From assembly GCA_905234555.1 (NCBI GenBank), contig CAJOHO010000019.1, forward strand, positions 1 through 35,110: a DNA stretch of 35,110 nucleotides, read 5' to 3'. The position numbers were made by a program, and so were the translations under genes. This DNA is from an uncultured Bacteroidaceae bacterium. Its GTDB lineage: Bacteria; Bacteroidota; Bacteroidia; Bacteroidales; Bacteroidaceae. Position 1 is the stretch's first letter; the number at the start of each line of letters is the position of its first letter. Of the stretch, positions 13,525 to 21,682 are shown piece after piece. The notes under the pieces are model-generated. The model saw only the letters and a list, made by a program, of their open reading frames with translations, was not told the DNA's origin and searched no databases.

Positions 13525-14997
13525 ATGAAAGCTTTGAACGCTCGCACGGCTCCGAAGAGCCATGCACCTGAGAGAATCATCCAGTTTGGCGAAGGAAATT
13601 TCCTGCGTTGTTTTGTCGATTGGATAGTGTATCACATGAACCAGAAGACGGACTTCAACGGGTCGGTTGTGGTGGTTCAGCCCATCGAACGCGGTATGGT
13701 GGACTGGCTCAACGGTCAGGACTGCCTCTACCATGTGAACCTGCAGGGACGTCTGAACGGTAAGGCTGTGAACTCACTCGAACGAATCGACTGCATCAGC
13801 CGTGCACTCAATCCCTACAGCCAGAATGCTGCTTTCATGGCGTTGGCTGACCAGCCCGATATCCGTTTCGTGATTTCGAACACGACGGAAGCAGGTATTG
13901 CCTTCGATCCTGCTTGCAAGCTGAGCGACACGCCTGCTTCGAGCTATCCAGGTAAGCTTACCCAGCTGCTCTACCGCCGTTTCCAGACTTTCAAGGGCGA
14001 CAAGACGAAGGGTCTTATCATCATGCCTTGTGAACTGATTTTCCTCAACGGACACCACCTGAAAGACTGCATCTTCAAGTATATCGAGCTATGGAAGGAC
14101 GACTTCGGCAAGGATTACGCGAAGTTCAAGGAGTGGTTCACGAAGTATTGCTATGTGTGCGCCACCCTTGTTGACCGCATCGTACCAGGCTTCCCACGCA
14201 AGGAAATTGCGGACATCCAGAAGAAGGTGTGCTATGCAGACAACCTCGTGGTTCAAGGCGAAGCATTCCACCTCTGGGTGATTGAGAAGCCGGAGAATAT
14301 GTCGATTGCCCAGTTGCGTCGTGAGTTCCCTGCCGAGAAAGCCGGTTTGCATGTGCTGATCGCTCCCAGCGAGAAGCCTTACCACGAACGAAAGGTGACG
14401 TTACTCAACGGTCCGCATACCGTTCTCTCGCCTGTGGCTTACCTGAGCGGCATCAATATCGTGCGTGATGCCTGCAACCATCCTGTTGTAGGAAAATATA
14501 TCCACAAGGTACAGTTCGAGGAACTGATGGAAACGCTTAACCTGCCGATGGACGAACTGAAGAAGTTTGCCAGCGACGTGCTCGAACGTTTCAACAACCC
14601 TTACGTGGATCATCAGGTGACGAGCATCATGCTCAACTCCTTCCCTAAGTACGAAACACGCGACCTGCCTGGCGTGAAGGTCTATCTGGAACGCAAGGGT
14701 GAGCTGCCCAAGGGGCTGGTGTTCGGTCTGGCTGCCATCATCACTTATTACAAAGGTGGAACACGTGCCGATGGCGCTCCTATCGAACCGAACGATGCCG
14801 CAGAAATCGTGGAATTGCTGAAGCAACTGTGGTCAACGGGCGATACCCAGCGTGTGGCTGAAGGTGTGCTGGCTGCCGACTTCATCTGGCATGAGAACCT
14901 GAACGAGACGGTTCCAGGTCTCACGTCGCTTGTAAAGAATTACCTCGACCTCATTCATGAAAAGGGAATGCTTGAAGCGGTTAAAAGCATTATTTAA
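13525..14997 (+). CDS. uxaB: tagaturonate reductase (altronate oxidoreductase)
   Basis: The 490-aa enzyme belongs to the mannitol dehydrogenase superfamily and interconverts tagaturonate and altronate with NAD(H) in galacturonate (pectin) catabolism. The N-terminal nucleotide-binding region has IIQFGEGNFLRCF (18-30) and VVVVQPIERG. The central part has SNTTEAGI, FPGKLTQLL-like SYPGKL, MPCELI and LVDRIVPG. The C-terminal catalytic part has KVTLLNGPHTVL with the conserved Lys and Asn, and NPYVDHQVTSIMLNSFPK. The length is normal. The other galacturonate genes (uxaA, uxaC, kdg genes) are not in the window. Its leader is entirely a heptamer repeat, and another heptamer array starts at its own stop codon. 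Confidence 0.93.
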   Translation: MKALNARTAPKSHAPERIIQFGEGNFLRCFVDWIVYHMNQKTDFNGSVVVVQPIERGMVDWLNGQDCLYHVNLQGRLNGKAVNSLERIDCISRALNPYSQNAAFMALADQPDIRFVISNTTEAGIAFDPACKLSDTPASSYPGKLTQLLYRRFQTFKGDKTKGLIIMPCELIFLNGHHLKDCIFKYIELWKDDFGKDYAKFKEWFTKYCYVCATLVDRIVPGFPRKEIADIQKKVCYADNLVVQGEAFHLWVIEKPENMSIAQLRREFPAEKAGLHVLIAPSEKPYHERKVTLLNGPHTVLSPVAYLSGINIVRDACNHPVVGKYIHKVQFEELMETLNLPMDELKKFASDVLERFNNPYVDHQVTSIMLNSFPKYETRDLPGVKVYLERKGELPKGLVFGLAAIITYYKGGTRADGAPIEPNDAAEIVELLKQLWSTGDTQRVAEGVLAADFIWHENLNETVPGLTSLVKNYLDLIHEKGMLEAVKSII

Positions 14998-15043
14998 TGC
15001 ATAATTGATAATGCATAATGCATAATTGAAAATGCATAATTTA
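14995..15043. repeat. TAATGCA/TAATTGA heptamer array starting at the uxaB stop
   Basis: Seven period-7 units (TAATGCA, TAATTGA, TAATGCA, TAATGCA, TAATTGA, AAATGCA, TAATTTA) begin with the uxaB TAA stop codon and run into the terminator hairpin. This array lies between convergent genes, so 7-bp arrays are not confined to leaders. Confidence 0.82.
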
Positions 15044-15077
15044 CCCCCAACTCTCCATTCGGAAGGGCTGGGGGTAA
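15041..15077. terminator. bidirectional terminator hairpin
   Basis: TTACCCCCA (15041-15049) pairs with TGGGGGTAA (15069-15077), with further partial pairing inside. It is followed by a T-rich stretch, and an A-rich stretch precedes it. It separates convergent uxaB and the GIN-domain lipoprotein gene. Confidence 0.75.
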
Positions 15078-15098
15078 TTCTTATTCTTCCATCATTCT

Positions 15099-16004
15099 TT
15101 ATTTCTCCAAATTGTTCACGATTTTGCCGGTTGGAGTATTTTTGAATTTTGTTTGCTTGGCGTGACCGGAAAGGGTGGTGGTGCCGTTGCCGAGAACGGA
15201 GGCTTCGAGTCGGTCGGCCTGCACATGAAGGTCGAGATTGCCTGCGCCTGAAGAGATGGTGGCAACGGAAGGAGCTGTGACGTCTGCCTTGACATCACCC
15301 GTATTGCCCAAGTCAATGATAGCTTCGGTCTTGGCTGAAGCTGTCGCCTCGATAGGTCCTGTGCCGTATTGAAGGAGCTTCACTTCGTCTGCCCGTATGT
15401 TGGCAAAGACTGCCTTGCCTGGACCTGTGGCTTCGTAGCGGAATGTCTGGCAGTCAATCTGGTCGATGATAATACCGCCGCTACCCATACAGCCTGCCTG
15501 AAACTGTGTGGAACGGAAGGGCGTGTGGCAGGAGAACGAACCAGCTCCGCAAACGGCGATGATTCGCAACTCCTTATTAGTTATATAGATAGTGGCTTTC
15601 TCTGCTTGCTGAATCTGTTTGGAGAATTCGTCCTTCGAACCTTCGCTACGCAAGGTAAGCACCCCTCCGTCGTAGTCGTAACGCAGGTTCTGCAAAGCCG
15701 TGCTGCTACCCTCGAAACGTATGCTGGGATTGCCTTGCTCATACACGATATTGATGTTGCTGAGGTTGGTAATGCTGTAGAAATCTGTCTTGATAGGGAT
15801 GGAAGCCTCTACCATCTCTACGCCAGCATCCTGTTCTGCGTCAACAGTCTGGCTGTTATCAGACTCGTCAGCCTCTCCTTGATCGGTAAGCTCCGTGTTT
15901 TCCTGTTCGTCCGAAGGAAGCTGGTCGTCTCCTTTCTGTTTGTTGTTGCAACCCACAAAGAGTAGAGCTGACAACGTAAGCGTGAAAATGAAGCGAATTT
16001 TCAT
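15099..16004 (-). CDS. GIN-domain (DUF2807) lipoprotein
   Basis: The 301-aa protein starts with a lipoprotein signal (LLFVGC lipobox, Cys near 19) and an acidic linker (about 25-65, rich in Asp, Glu, Gln). A repetitive beta-helix-like DUF2807 domain follows, with IRFEGSSTALQNLRYDYDGG, AVCGAGSF, GCMGSGGI, ATGPGKA, LGNTGD and SSGAGNLDLHV. Such domains are common in Bacteroidetes envelope proteins and have no proven biochemical role. The ATG at 16004 gives a proper signal peptide; the frame stays open to 16112 but would cross the promoter at 16037-16044. It is divergent from slyD. Confidence 0.85.
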   Translation of the reverse strand: MKIRFIFTLTLSALLFVGCNNKQKGDDQLPSDEQENTELTDQGEADESDNSQTVDAEQDAGVEMVEASIPIKTDFYSITNLSNINIVYEQGNPSIRFEGSSTALQNLRYDYDGGVLTLRSEGSKDEFSKQIQQAEKATIYITNKELRIIAVCGAGSFSCHTPFRSTQFQAGCMGSGGIIIDQIDCQTFRYEATGPGKAVFANIRADEVKLLQYGTGPIEATASAKTEAIIDLGNTGDVKADVTAPSVATISSGAGNLDLHVQADRLEASVLGNGTTTLSGHAKQTKFKNTPTGKIVNNLEK

Positions 16005-16036
16005 GTGATTCTTCTCAGTTTTTAATAAAGGTGGTG

Positions 16037-16044
16037 CAAAGTTA
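16037..16044 (-). promoter_or_regulatory. promoter -7 box of the GIN-domain lipoprotein
   Basis: CAAAGTTA on the plus strand reads TAACTTTG on the minus strand, 33 nt before the ATG at 16004. The position expected for its -33 box (about 16065-16068) falls inside the AATGAAG array. Confidence 0.65.
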
Positions 16045-16050
16045 CGAAAA

Positions 16051-16078
16051 AATGAAGAATGAAGAATGAAGAATGAAG
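16051..16078. repeat. AATGAAG x4 array between divergent promoters
   Basis: Four perfect 7-bp copies. The array lies between minus-strand TAACTTTG (16044-16037) and plus-strand TATCTTTG (16088-16095), and covers the -33 region of both. Its edges (ACGAAAAA and TTTTTCGT) are themselves inverted. Confidence 0.85.
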
Positions 16079-16087
16079 AATTTTTCG

Positions 16088-16095
16088 TATCTTTG
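16088..16095 (+). promoter_or_regulatory. promoter -7 box of slyD-aroC-ssb-PPTase
   Basis: TATCTTTG fits TAnnTTTG and lies 49 nt before the slyD ATG. The expected -33 box (about 16064-16067) lies in the heptamer array and is not TTTG. Confidence 0.65.
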
Positions 16096-16144
16096 CAGGG
16101 AAATATGTTCATAAGACACTAAACATTAAACATTATACAGAAAT

Positions 16145-16735
16145 ATGGCAATCGAAAACAACTATGTAGCGGTATCCTACAAGCTATACGTAAAAGACGA
16201 GGAAGACGAACAGGAAGCCCTCGTGGAACAATGTGACACAGTACATCCGTTCCAGTTTATCAGCAACCTGCAATGTGTGCTGCCTGCTTTCGAAAAGGAA
16301 GTGGTGGGTCTGGCAAAAGGTCAAAAGTTCGACTTCGTGATTCCTTGTGCTGATGCCTACGGCGAATTTAAGGACGAGCTGATGTTCGACGTACCGAAAC
16401 ACGTGTTTGAACTCGACGGACGTTTCGATAAGGAGCGCATCTTTGAAGGCAATATCATTCCCCTGCAGGGAGAGGATGGCGAACGATTCAATGCTACTGT
16501 TATCGAGGTAAAGGATGACGCCGTCACAATCGACCTGAACCATCCCCGTGCTGGTCAGGACCTTCATTTTGTAGGTATGGTGGTGGAAAACCGTGAAGCT
16601 TCCAGCGACGAGATTACTGGTATGGTGAACATGATGGCTAACGACGATTGTGGCTGTGGCTGCTGCTGTGGCGACGATGCCTGTGGACACGATGAGTGTG
16701 GCCACGATCATTGTGGATGCGGACACCACCACTAA
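16145..16735 (+). CDS. slyD: FKBP-type peptidyl-prolyl isomerase, SlyD-like
   Basis: The 196-aa cytosolic chaperone/isomerase has the split FKBP fold interrupted by an insert-in-flap domain (about residues 65-120). The N-terminal strand is [12 protein letters not shown] and the hinge motif is [21 protein letters not shown]. The C-terminal tail from about residue 170 is rich in Cys, His, Asp and Gly ([10 protein letters not shown], then [11 protein letters not shown]), as in SlyD proteins that bind nickel or zinc. It may therefore deliver metal as well as assist folding. The last part of the gene overlaps a longer open frame of aroC, but that is a shadow. aroC starts 22 nt downstream. Confidence 0.9.
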   Translation: MAIENNYVAVSYKLYVKDEEDEQEALVEQCDTVHPFQFISNLQCVLPAFEKEVVGLAKGQKFDFVIPCADAYGEFKDELMFDVPKHVFELDGRFDKERIFEGNIIPLQGEDGERFNATVIEVKDDAVTIDLNHPRAGQDLHFVGMVVENREASSDEITGMVNMMANDDCGCGCCCGDDACGHDECGHDHCGCGHHH

Positions 16736-16757
16736 TTTCAGCATCACGAAGAGAAAA

Positions 16758-17834
16758 ATGAGAAATACCTTTGGCAACATATTCACCCTGACCACTTTTG
16801 GTGAAAGTCACGGAGTGGGGATTGGCGGAGTGATCGACGGAATGCCTGCCGGCATCGACGTGGATATGGATTTCGTGCAGCAGGAACTGGACCGTCGTCG
16901 TCCTGGACAAAGTCAGCTGACAACGTCGAGGGCTGAGGCAGACCATGTGGAAATCCTTTCGGGCGTGTTCGAAGGCAAGACTACAGGTGTGCCCATCGGT
17001 TTCCTTGTGCGCAACGAAAACCAGCATTCTTCTGACTACGAGAATATGCGCAACGTGTTCCGTCCCTCCCATGCTGACTTCACCTATACCCAGAAATACG
17101 GATTGCGTGACCATCGTGGAGGTGGACGTTCGTCTGCCCGTGAGACCATCGCTCGTGTGGTGGGAGGTGCCTTTGCCAAGATGGTGCTTCGTCAGTTAGG
17201 AATTTCCGTAACCGCCTATACCTCACAGGTGGGCAACATCTGTGTGGAGAAAGATTACAGCCAGTTGGACTTCAGCCTGATTGAGCAGAATGCCGTTCGT
17301 TGTCCCGACCCCGTTGTGGCAGAGCGGATGGCGCAGCTGATTATCGACGTGAAAGCCGACGGCGACACCATAGGAGGCGTGATTACGTGTGTGGTGAAGG
17401 GATGTCCTGCAGGACTGGGAGAACCAGCCTTCGGCAAGCTTCATGCTTTGTTGGGAAGCGCCATGCTGGGCATTAATGCCGTAAAAGGATTCGAATACGG
17501 CGAAGGCTTTGCAGGTGTGAACCAACGTGGTAGCGAGCAGAACGATATCTTCTTTAATGACAACGGAACCATTTCCACACGCTCCAACCATAGCGGAGGC
17601 ATTCAGGGTGGTATCAGCAACGGACAGGATATCTATTTCCGTGTTGCCTTCAAGCCAGTCGCTACACTCTTGCGCGAACAACCTACCGTTGACAAGGACG
17701 GACGTGAAACCACCCTTCAGGCGAAAGGACGTCACGACCCTTGTGTGTTGCCGAGAGCCGTACCTGTCGTAGAGGCGATGGCTGCTATGACGATTCTCGA
17801 TGCTTATTTAATGAACAAAACTGTAAAACTATGA
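16758..17834 (+). CDS. aroC: chorismate synthase
   Basis: The 358-aa enzyme converts EPSP to chorismate, the last step of the shikimate pathway, using reduced FMN. Signature segments are [16 protein letters not shown] (about 11-26), [28 protein letters not shown] context (about 47-70), [15 protein letters not shown] (about 115-130), GFEYGEGF and [13 protein letters not shown] near the C terminus. The ATG at 16758 gives the family start [19 protein letters not shown]. Its TGA overlaps the ssb ATG by 4 nt (ATGA). Confidence 0.96.
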   Translation: MRNTFGNIFTLTTFGESHGVGIGGVIDGMPAGIDVDMDFVQQELDRRRPGQSQLTTSRAEADHVEILSGVFEGKTTGVPIGFLVRNENQHSSDYENMRNVFRPSHADFTYTQKYGLRDHRGGGRSSARETIARVVGGAFAKMVLRQLGISVTAYTSQVGNICVEKDYSQLDFSLIEQNAVRCPDPVVAERMAQLIIDVKADGDTIGGVITCVVKGCPAGLGEPAFGKLHALLGSAMLGINAVKGFEYGEGFAGVNQRGSEQNDIFFNDNGTISTRSNHSGGIQGGISNGQDIYFRVAFKPVATLLREQPTVDKDGRETTLQAKGRHDPCVLPRAVPVVEAMAAMTILDAYLMNKTVKL

Positions 17835-18274
17835 ATAAGGTAATGTTAATTGGTAATGTGGGTGCCGAACCCCAGGTACGCTATCTGGATACAGGCATCT
17901 GCGTGGCGCAGGTAAGACTTGCAACAACCGAACGAGGCTATACGCTTCCCAACGGAACACAGGTTCCCGACCGTACGGAATGGCATAACGTGGTGTTCTG
18001 GAGAAAGCTGGGCGAGACCGTAGAGAAGTATGTTCACAAGGGCGACAAACTCTATGTGGAAGGTAAGATTCAGAGCCGTACCTACGACGACCGTCAAGGC
18101 GTTCGCCACCAAATCGTGGAGATTATGGCAGACAACATGGAGATGCTTACACCACGTCGTGAAGGCTCACCTGTTGCTCCAGGTTCTGCACAACAACCTG
18201 CTGTTAATCAACCTGCTGTTTCTGCGCAAACCGTATCTTCTCCGCAAGAGAATAACGATGAAATGCCTTTCTGA
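17831..18274 (+). CDS. ssb: single-stranded DNA-binding protein
   Basis: The 147-aa SSB has an N-terminal OB fold (about 1-110) with [53 protein letters not shown] and a Gln/Pro/Val-rich linker. It ends in the acidic tip NNDEMPF, the Bacteroidetes variant of the DDxPF peptide that recruits repair and replication partners. The start overlaps the aroC stop. A PPTase gene follows after 34 nt. Confidence 0.95.
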   Translation: MNKVMLIGNVGAEPQVRYLDTGICVAQVRLATTERGYTLPNGTQVPDRTEWHNVVFWRKLGETVEKYVHKGDKLYVEGKIQSRTYDDRQGVRHQIVEIMADNMEMLTPRREGSPVAPGSAQQPAVNQPAVSAQTVSSPQENNDEMPF

Positions 18275-18308
18275 CGCAACCAACTCTTCCACTTTATCAG
18301 ACAACTAA

Positions 18309-18929
18309 ATGCTCTATTTCGATAAAACCTACGAAGGCTGGCGTATCGCCATCTGGCATGTGACAGAAAGCGTGGACGAACTCCTGACCCTCCTTCCCGA
18401 CGAGGACGTGGTGCGGACGGAAGCCAAGAACCGTTTCCATTCAGAATCACGTGTGCTGGAGTTTACGGCTGTGCGTGTGCTGCTGTTCACCATGCTGGGC
18501 CGACAAGTGCCCATCAGCTACGATGACAAAGGTGCCCCTCATCTGCCCGACTACGAAAAGGTGGATATCAGTATCTCTCACACTCGTGGATATGTAGCTG
18601 TAGCGTTAGCTGACGAAGGTGAAATCGGTATAGACATCGAACAGATTGGCGAACGGGTGCAGCGAATTAAGTCACGCTTTGTTCGCGAAGATGAGCAGGC
18701 CGACACCATTACTTCTATGCTGCTCCATTGGTCAGCCAAGGAGACCGCTTTCAAGGTGCTGCATCGCACGAAGGTGGATTTCCTCAAACACCTGCATGTT
18801 CAGCCGTTTGCCGAACAGGAGGAAGGTACGTTCCTGCTTCACGAAACCCGTACGGACGAAGAACAGACCATGCAAATCAATTATAAGGTCTTTCCTGAGT
18901 TCGTTTTGACTTACTCACATATCATTTGA
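18309..18929 (+). CDS. 4'-phosphopantetheinyl transferase
   Basis: The 206-aa protein is an Sfp-superfamily transferase that loads the CoA-derived phosphopantetheine arm onto acyl- or peptidyl-carrier proteins. The key motifs are ISISHTRGYVAVAL, GEIGIDIEQIGERV with the Mg-binding Asp residues, and LLHWSAKETAFKVL with the conserved Trp-Lys-Glu. The length suits the short two-domain forms. It is the last gene of the slyD-aroC-ssb series. Its final codons form part of a ~26-bp repeat that continues past the stop. Confidence 0.9.
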   Translation: MLYFDKTYEGWRIAIWHVTESVDELLTLLPDEDVVRTEAKNRFHSESRVLEFTAVRVLLFTMLGRQVPISYDDKGAPHLPDYEKVDISISHTRGYVAVALADEGEIGIDIEQIGERVQRIKSRFVREDEQADTITSMLLHWSAKETAFKVLHRTKVDFLKHLHVQPFAEQEEGTFLLHETRTDEEQTMQINYKVFPEFVLTYSHII

Positions 18930-18975
18930 TTCTAACTTATTCACAATTAGTTTGATTCTGACTTGCTCACATAAC
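18904..18975. repeat. three imperfect ~26-bp tandem repeats across the PPTase stop codon
   Basis: TTGACTTACTCACATA (from 18906), TTTGATTCTAACTTATTCACA (from 18924) and TTTGATTCTGACTTGCTCACA (from 18950) are variants of one unit. The first copy is coding and the next two are in the leader of the following gene. Confidence 0.65.
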
Positions 18976-18988
18976 TAATAATAGCACA

Positions 18989-19660
18989 ATGAAGAAACTG
19001 ATTTTCTCAACCTTTGCAGCTTTGCTGCTGAATATAGGCACTAGTTTTGCCCAGGATCATGAATTCGTTCAACCCGAATGCTTCCTTTGCGACTTCGAAC
19101 AGGTATGGGCTGACAAAACACTCCAAGTGTCTCAGTCCATCAAGAATCCAGGTATCAAGGATTTTGTTCTTACCTTCTGTAACGAGTACGCAGAAGAGTG
19201 GGGCGGAGCGTTAGGTCAGACCATTGACTATTTCGAAAATCCCAAACAATGGGAGAAAGAAATGGAAGAATGTGGTGGACCCGATTTCTGTGATTATTCT
19301 CCTCGAAACGGTTATTTCGTTGCCAGCACTTGGGGCGACGGAGATGGCTTTGAAGCCTGCTACTGGAACTGCAAGAACGGCAACAAACTCTTTGCTGTGG
19401 ATTGGTCGAAGGATACAGATTGCCTCTATGCTGTCACCTTGTTCTACGACTACAACCCGAAGACCCACAAAATGGTTCCCAACAAGGAACTGACGGCTCG
19501 TGTGAAGGCAGCTCGTCTGAAACTGGCTGCCGGATTACCCATTACCTACGTAACTCTGAGTTTGCCGAAAGTGGGCAAGACCATCAAGATGGAAAACTGG
19601 GAAACCAACGAGAAAGCTTCCTACACCTTCGACGGAACCAGTTTCGTAGGCTTAAAGTAG
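18989..19660 (+). CDS. exported protein of unknown function
   Basis: The 223-aa product has a clear signal peptide (MKKLIFSTFAALLLNIGTSFAQ, cleavage near 22). The mature domain has six to seven cysteines (PECFLCDFEQVW, CNEY, ECGGPDFCDY, ACYWNCKNG, DCLY) and many aromatics. I recognise no family. The pattern EACYWNCKNGNKLFAVDW followed by LYAVTLFYDYNPKTH suggests a beta-rich periplasmic domain. It lies between the PPTase and kdsA genes, with repeat-rich DNA on each side, and may be a single-gene unit. Confidence 0.7.
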   Translation: MKKLIFSTFAALLLNIGTSFAQDHEFVQPECFLCDFEQVWADKTLQVSQSIKNPGIKDFVLTFCNEYAEEWGGALGQTIDYFENPKQWEKEMEECGGPDFCDYSPRNGYFVASTWGDGDGFEACYWNCKNGNKLFAVDWSKDTDCLYAVTLFYDYNPKTHKMVPNKELTARVKAARLKLAAGLPITYVTLSLPKVGKTIKMENWETNEKASYTFDGTSFVGLK

Positions 19661-19734
19661 TTTTTCCATAACTCATATAGTTCCCATAACTCTCATATAT
19701 CCCATCATTCCCAAAGTTCTTTCATTCCCTTTTC

Positions 19735-20493
19735 ATGAAAACTCCAATCTTCATAGCTGGTCCTTGTGTCATCGAAAGCATGGATGTGCTGGAAACGGTG
19801 GCACAGGAACTGGTACGTTTGCGCCAGACGCTGGGCGTTGACATCATCTTCAAATCTTCGTTCGACAAAGCCAACCGAACTTCCATCCGTTCGTTTCGCG
19901 GACCAGGACTGGAGAAAGGTCTGCAGATGCTGGCAGACATCAAGGAAAAATACGGACTTCGTCTGCTGACCGACATTCACGAGAGCTATCAGGCTGAAGC
20001 TGCCGGAAAGGTGGTGGATGTGTTGCAGATTCCTGCTTTCCTCTGCCGTCAGACCGATTTGCTGGTGGCTGCCGCAAAGACGGGAGAGATTGTGAATATC
20101 AAGAAAGCTCAGTTCCTGTCTGGACTGGATATGGAGTTCCCTGTGCAGAAGGTGCGTGAGAGCGGAAACGACCAGGTGTGGCTGACGGAACGAGGAAACA
20201 TCTACGGCTACAACAACCTCGTGGTGGATTTCCGCAACATTCCTGACATGCAACGCTTTACCGATACCGTCATCATGGACTGTACGCATTCCGTACAACG
20301 TCCAGGTGCGGCTGGTGGCAAGACAGGCGGCAACCGCGAGTTCGTTCCTGCTATGGCTTTAGCAGCAAAGGCTTTTGGTGACAACGGCTATTTCTTCGAG
20401 ATTCATCCCGATCCAGATCACGCCTTGAGCGATGGACCGAATATGCTGCCGTTGGGCGATTTCGAACAAGTCGTAAAAGAATTGCTTCGCTAA
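19735..20493 (+). CDS. kdsA: 3-deoxy-8-phosphooctulonate synthase, metal-dependent type
   Basis: KdsA condenses phosphoenolpyruvate with arabinose 5-phosphate to make KDO 8-phosphate for lipopolysaccharide. The 252-aa barrel has IAGPCVIES (7-15), FKSSFDKANRTS, FRGPGLEKGL, DIHE, the KKAQFLSG strand, LTERGN and CTHSVQRPGAAGG, ending with FEIHPDPDHALSDGPN. Cys11 occupies the metal-ligand position seen in Aquifex KdsA, where E. coli-type enzymes have Asn; the His, Glu and Asp ligands are also present. This one should need a divalent metal. kdsD, which makes its substrate, is next. Confidence 0.95.
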   Translation: MKTPIFIAGPCVIESMDVLETVAQELVRLRQTLGVDIIFKSSFDKANRTSIRSFRGPGLEKGLQMLADIKEKYGLRLLTDIHESYQAEAAGKVVDVLQIPAFLCRQTDLLVAAAKTGEIVNIKKAQFLSGLDMEFPVQKVRESGNDQVWLTERGNIYGYNNLVVDFRNIPDMQRFTDTVIMDCTHSVQRPGAAGGKTGGNREFVPAMALAAKAFGDNGYFFEIHPDPDHALSDGPNMLPLGDFEQVVKELLR

Positions 20494-20515
20494 TCCCCAA
20501 ATCGAGAATTAATAT

Positions 20516-20562
20516 ATCGTAAATCGTAAATCAATCGTAAATCGTAAATACTTAAATCGTAA
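20516..20562. repeat. ATCGTAA heptamer array in the kdsD leader
   Basis: Five near-identical ATCGTAA units, interrupted by ATCA and ATACTTA, fill the kdsA-kdsD gap and end about 7 nt before the kdsD ATG. The unit is the same as in the array before the pfkA paralogue (2986-3014) in another phase. Confidence 0.8.
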
Positions 20563-20568
20563 ATCATA

Positions 20569-21522
20569 ATGGAGAGTCAGATAAGAGAGTTTGCCATTCA
20601 GGCACTTCGTGACGAGGCACAGGCTTTGTTGGATGTGATTCCACAACTGGATGAGCAGTTTGACCAAGTGGTTGATATGATTTACCACAGCTCAGGTCAC
20701 GTCGTGGTGACGGGTGTAGGCAAATCGGGACATGTTGGCGCAAAGATGGCAGCAACCCTTGCCAGCACAGGAACTCCTGCCTTCTTCATCAATCCTCTCG
20801 ACGCTATGCACGGCGACCTCGGCATGATTATGCCAAACGACATCGTGCTGATGATTTCCCACTCAGGTAATACCGACGAAATGTTGCGGTTTATGGCTTC
20901 GCTCGAAGAACGCCAAATCCCTATGGTGGCGATGACGGGTGATGCTGACTCCCTGATGGCTCATCATGCCAATCATCATATCCTCGTCAGCGTGGAGAAG
21001 GAAGCCTGTCCGCTCAACCTCGCTCCTACTTCATCCACAACAGCAACCCTGGCGATGGGTGATGCACTTGCGATTGCCTTGATGCAGGTGCGTCATTTCG
21101 AGGTAAACGACTTTGCGATGTTCCATCCTGGCGGTTCCATCGGACGCAAACTCATCACGAAGGTTCGAGATGTGATGTACACCGACAACTTCCCGATTAT
21201 TGCGCCCAACGTACGTCTCAGCGATGCGATCATCGACATTTCGCGTGGCAAGTTAGGACTGGGTGTAGTGATGGAAAACGAACGGGTAGAAGGCATCATT
21301 ACCGATGGCGACATCCGTCGGGCAGTGGAAGGAGCACGAGAGAATTTCTTCAACCTTACCGTTGCCGACGCCATGACTCGCAATCCTAAGACCATCGGTC
21401 CGGATGCCAAGCTGACCCAGATTCAACAGATGTTCCGAACCCACAAGATTCACTCCTTGCTTGTACTCGACAACAACCAGCATCTCGTCGGTATCGTCGA
21501 TTACTTCGCCATTATGAGCTGA
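20569..21522 (+). CDS. kdsD: arabinose-5-phosphate isomerase (KpsF/GutQ family)
   Basis: The 317-aa protein interconverts ribulose 5-phosphate and arabinose 5-phosphate, supplying KdsA. An N-terminal SIS domain (about 35-170) has GVGKSGHVGAKMAATLASTGTPAFF and MISHSGNTDE. NLAPTSSTTATLAMGDALAIAL is typical of the family. Two CBS motifs (about 205-260 and 270-317) follow, with MENERVEGIITDGDIRRAVE and LVLDNNQHLVGIVD. The pairing with kdsA supports the function. Confidence 0.94.
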   Translation: MESQIREFAIQALRDEAQALLDVIPQLDEQFDQVVDMIYHSSGHVVVTGVGKSGHVGAKMAATLASTGTPAFFINPLDAMHGDLGMIMPNDIVLMISHSGNTDEMLRFMASLEERQIPMVAMTGDADSLMAHHANHHILVSVEKEACPLNLAPTSSTTATLAMGDALAIALMQVRHFEVNDFAMFHPGGSIGRKLITKVRDVMYTDNFPIIAPNVRLSDAIIDISRGKLGLGVVMENERVEGIITDGDIRRAVEGARENFFNLTVADAMTRNPKTIGPDAKLTQIQQMFRTHKIHSLLVLDNNQHLVGIVDYFAIMS

Positions 21523-21545
21523 TTTCATTGTTTTTCTGCGGTTCA

Positions 21546-21577
21546 TTTGCTTATTTACCAATTTATTCGTAACTTTG
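21546..21577 (+). promoter_or_regulatory. promoter of glyA
   Basis: TTTG at 21546-21549 and TAACTTTG at 21570-21577 are 20 nt apart. Transcription would start near 21584, giving a leader of about 100 nt. Confidence 0.78.
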
Positions 21578-21588
21578 CACACATAAAA

Positions 21589-21620
21589 GGTGGTTCGCCA
21601 TCTGGTATTATCTCGATAAT
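21589..21620 (+). promoter_or_regulatory. two adjacent tetraloop hairpins in the glyA leader
   Basis: GGTGG-TTCG-CCATC (21589-21602, one G-T pair, UUCG tetraloop) is followed by ATTAT-CTCG-ATAAT (21607-21620). Both lie at the start of the roughly 100-nt leader. I do not recognise a known riboswitch, so the regulatory role is inference. Confidence 0.4.
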
Positions 21621-21682
21621 TCACCAAATCAATAAGTCATTAAAAGGTAAAAACTTTTTTTCTTTATTTTATACACAAAAAA

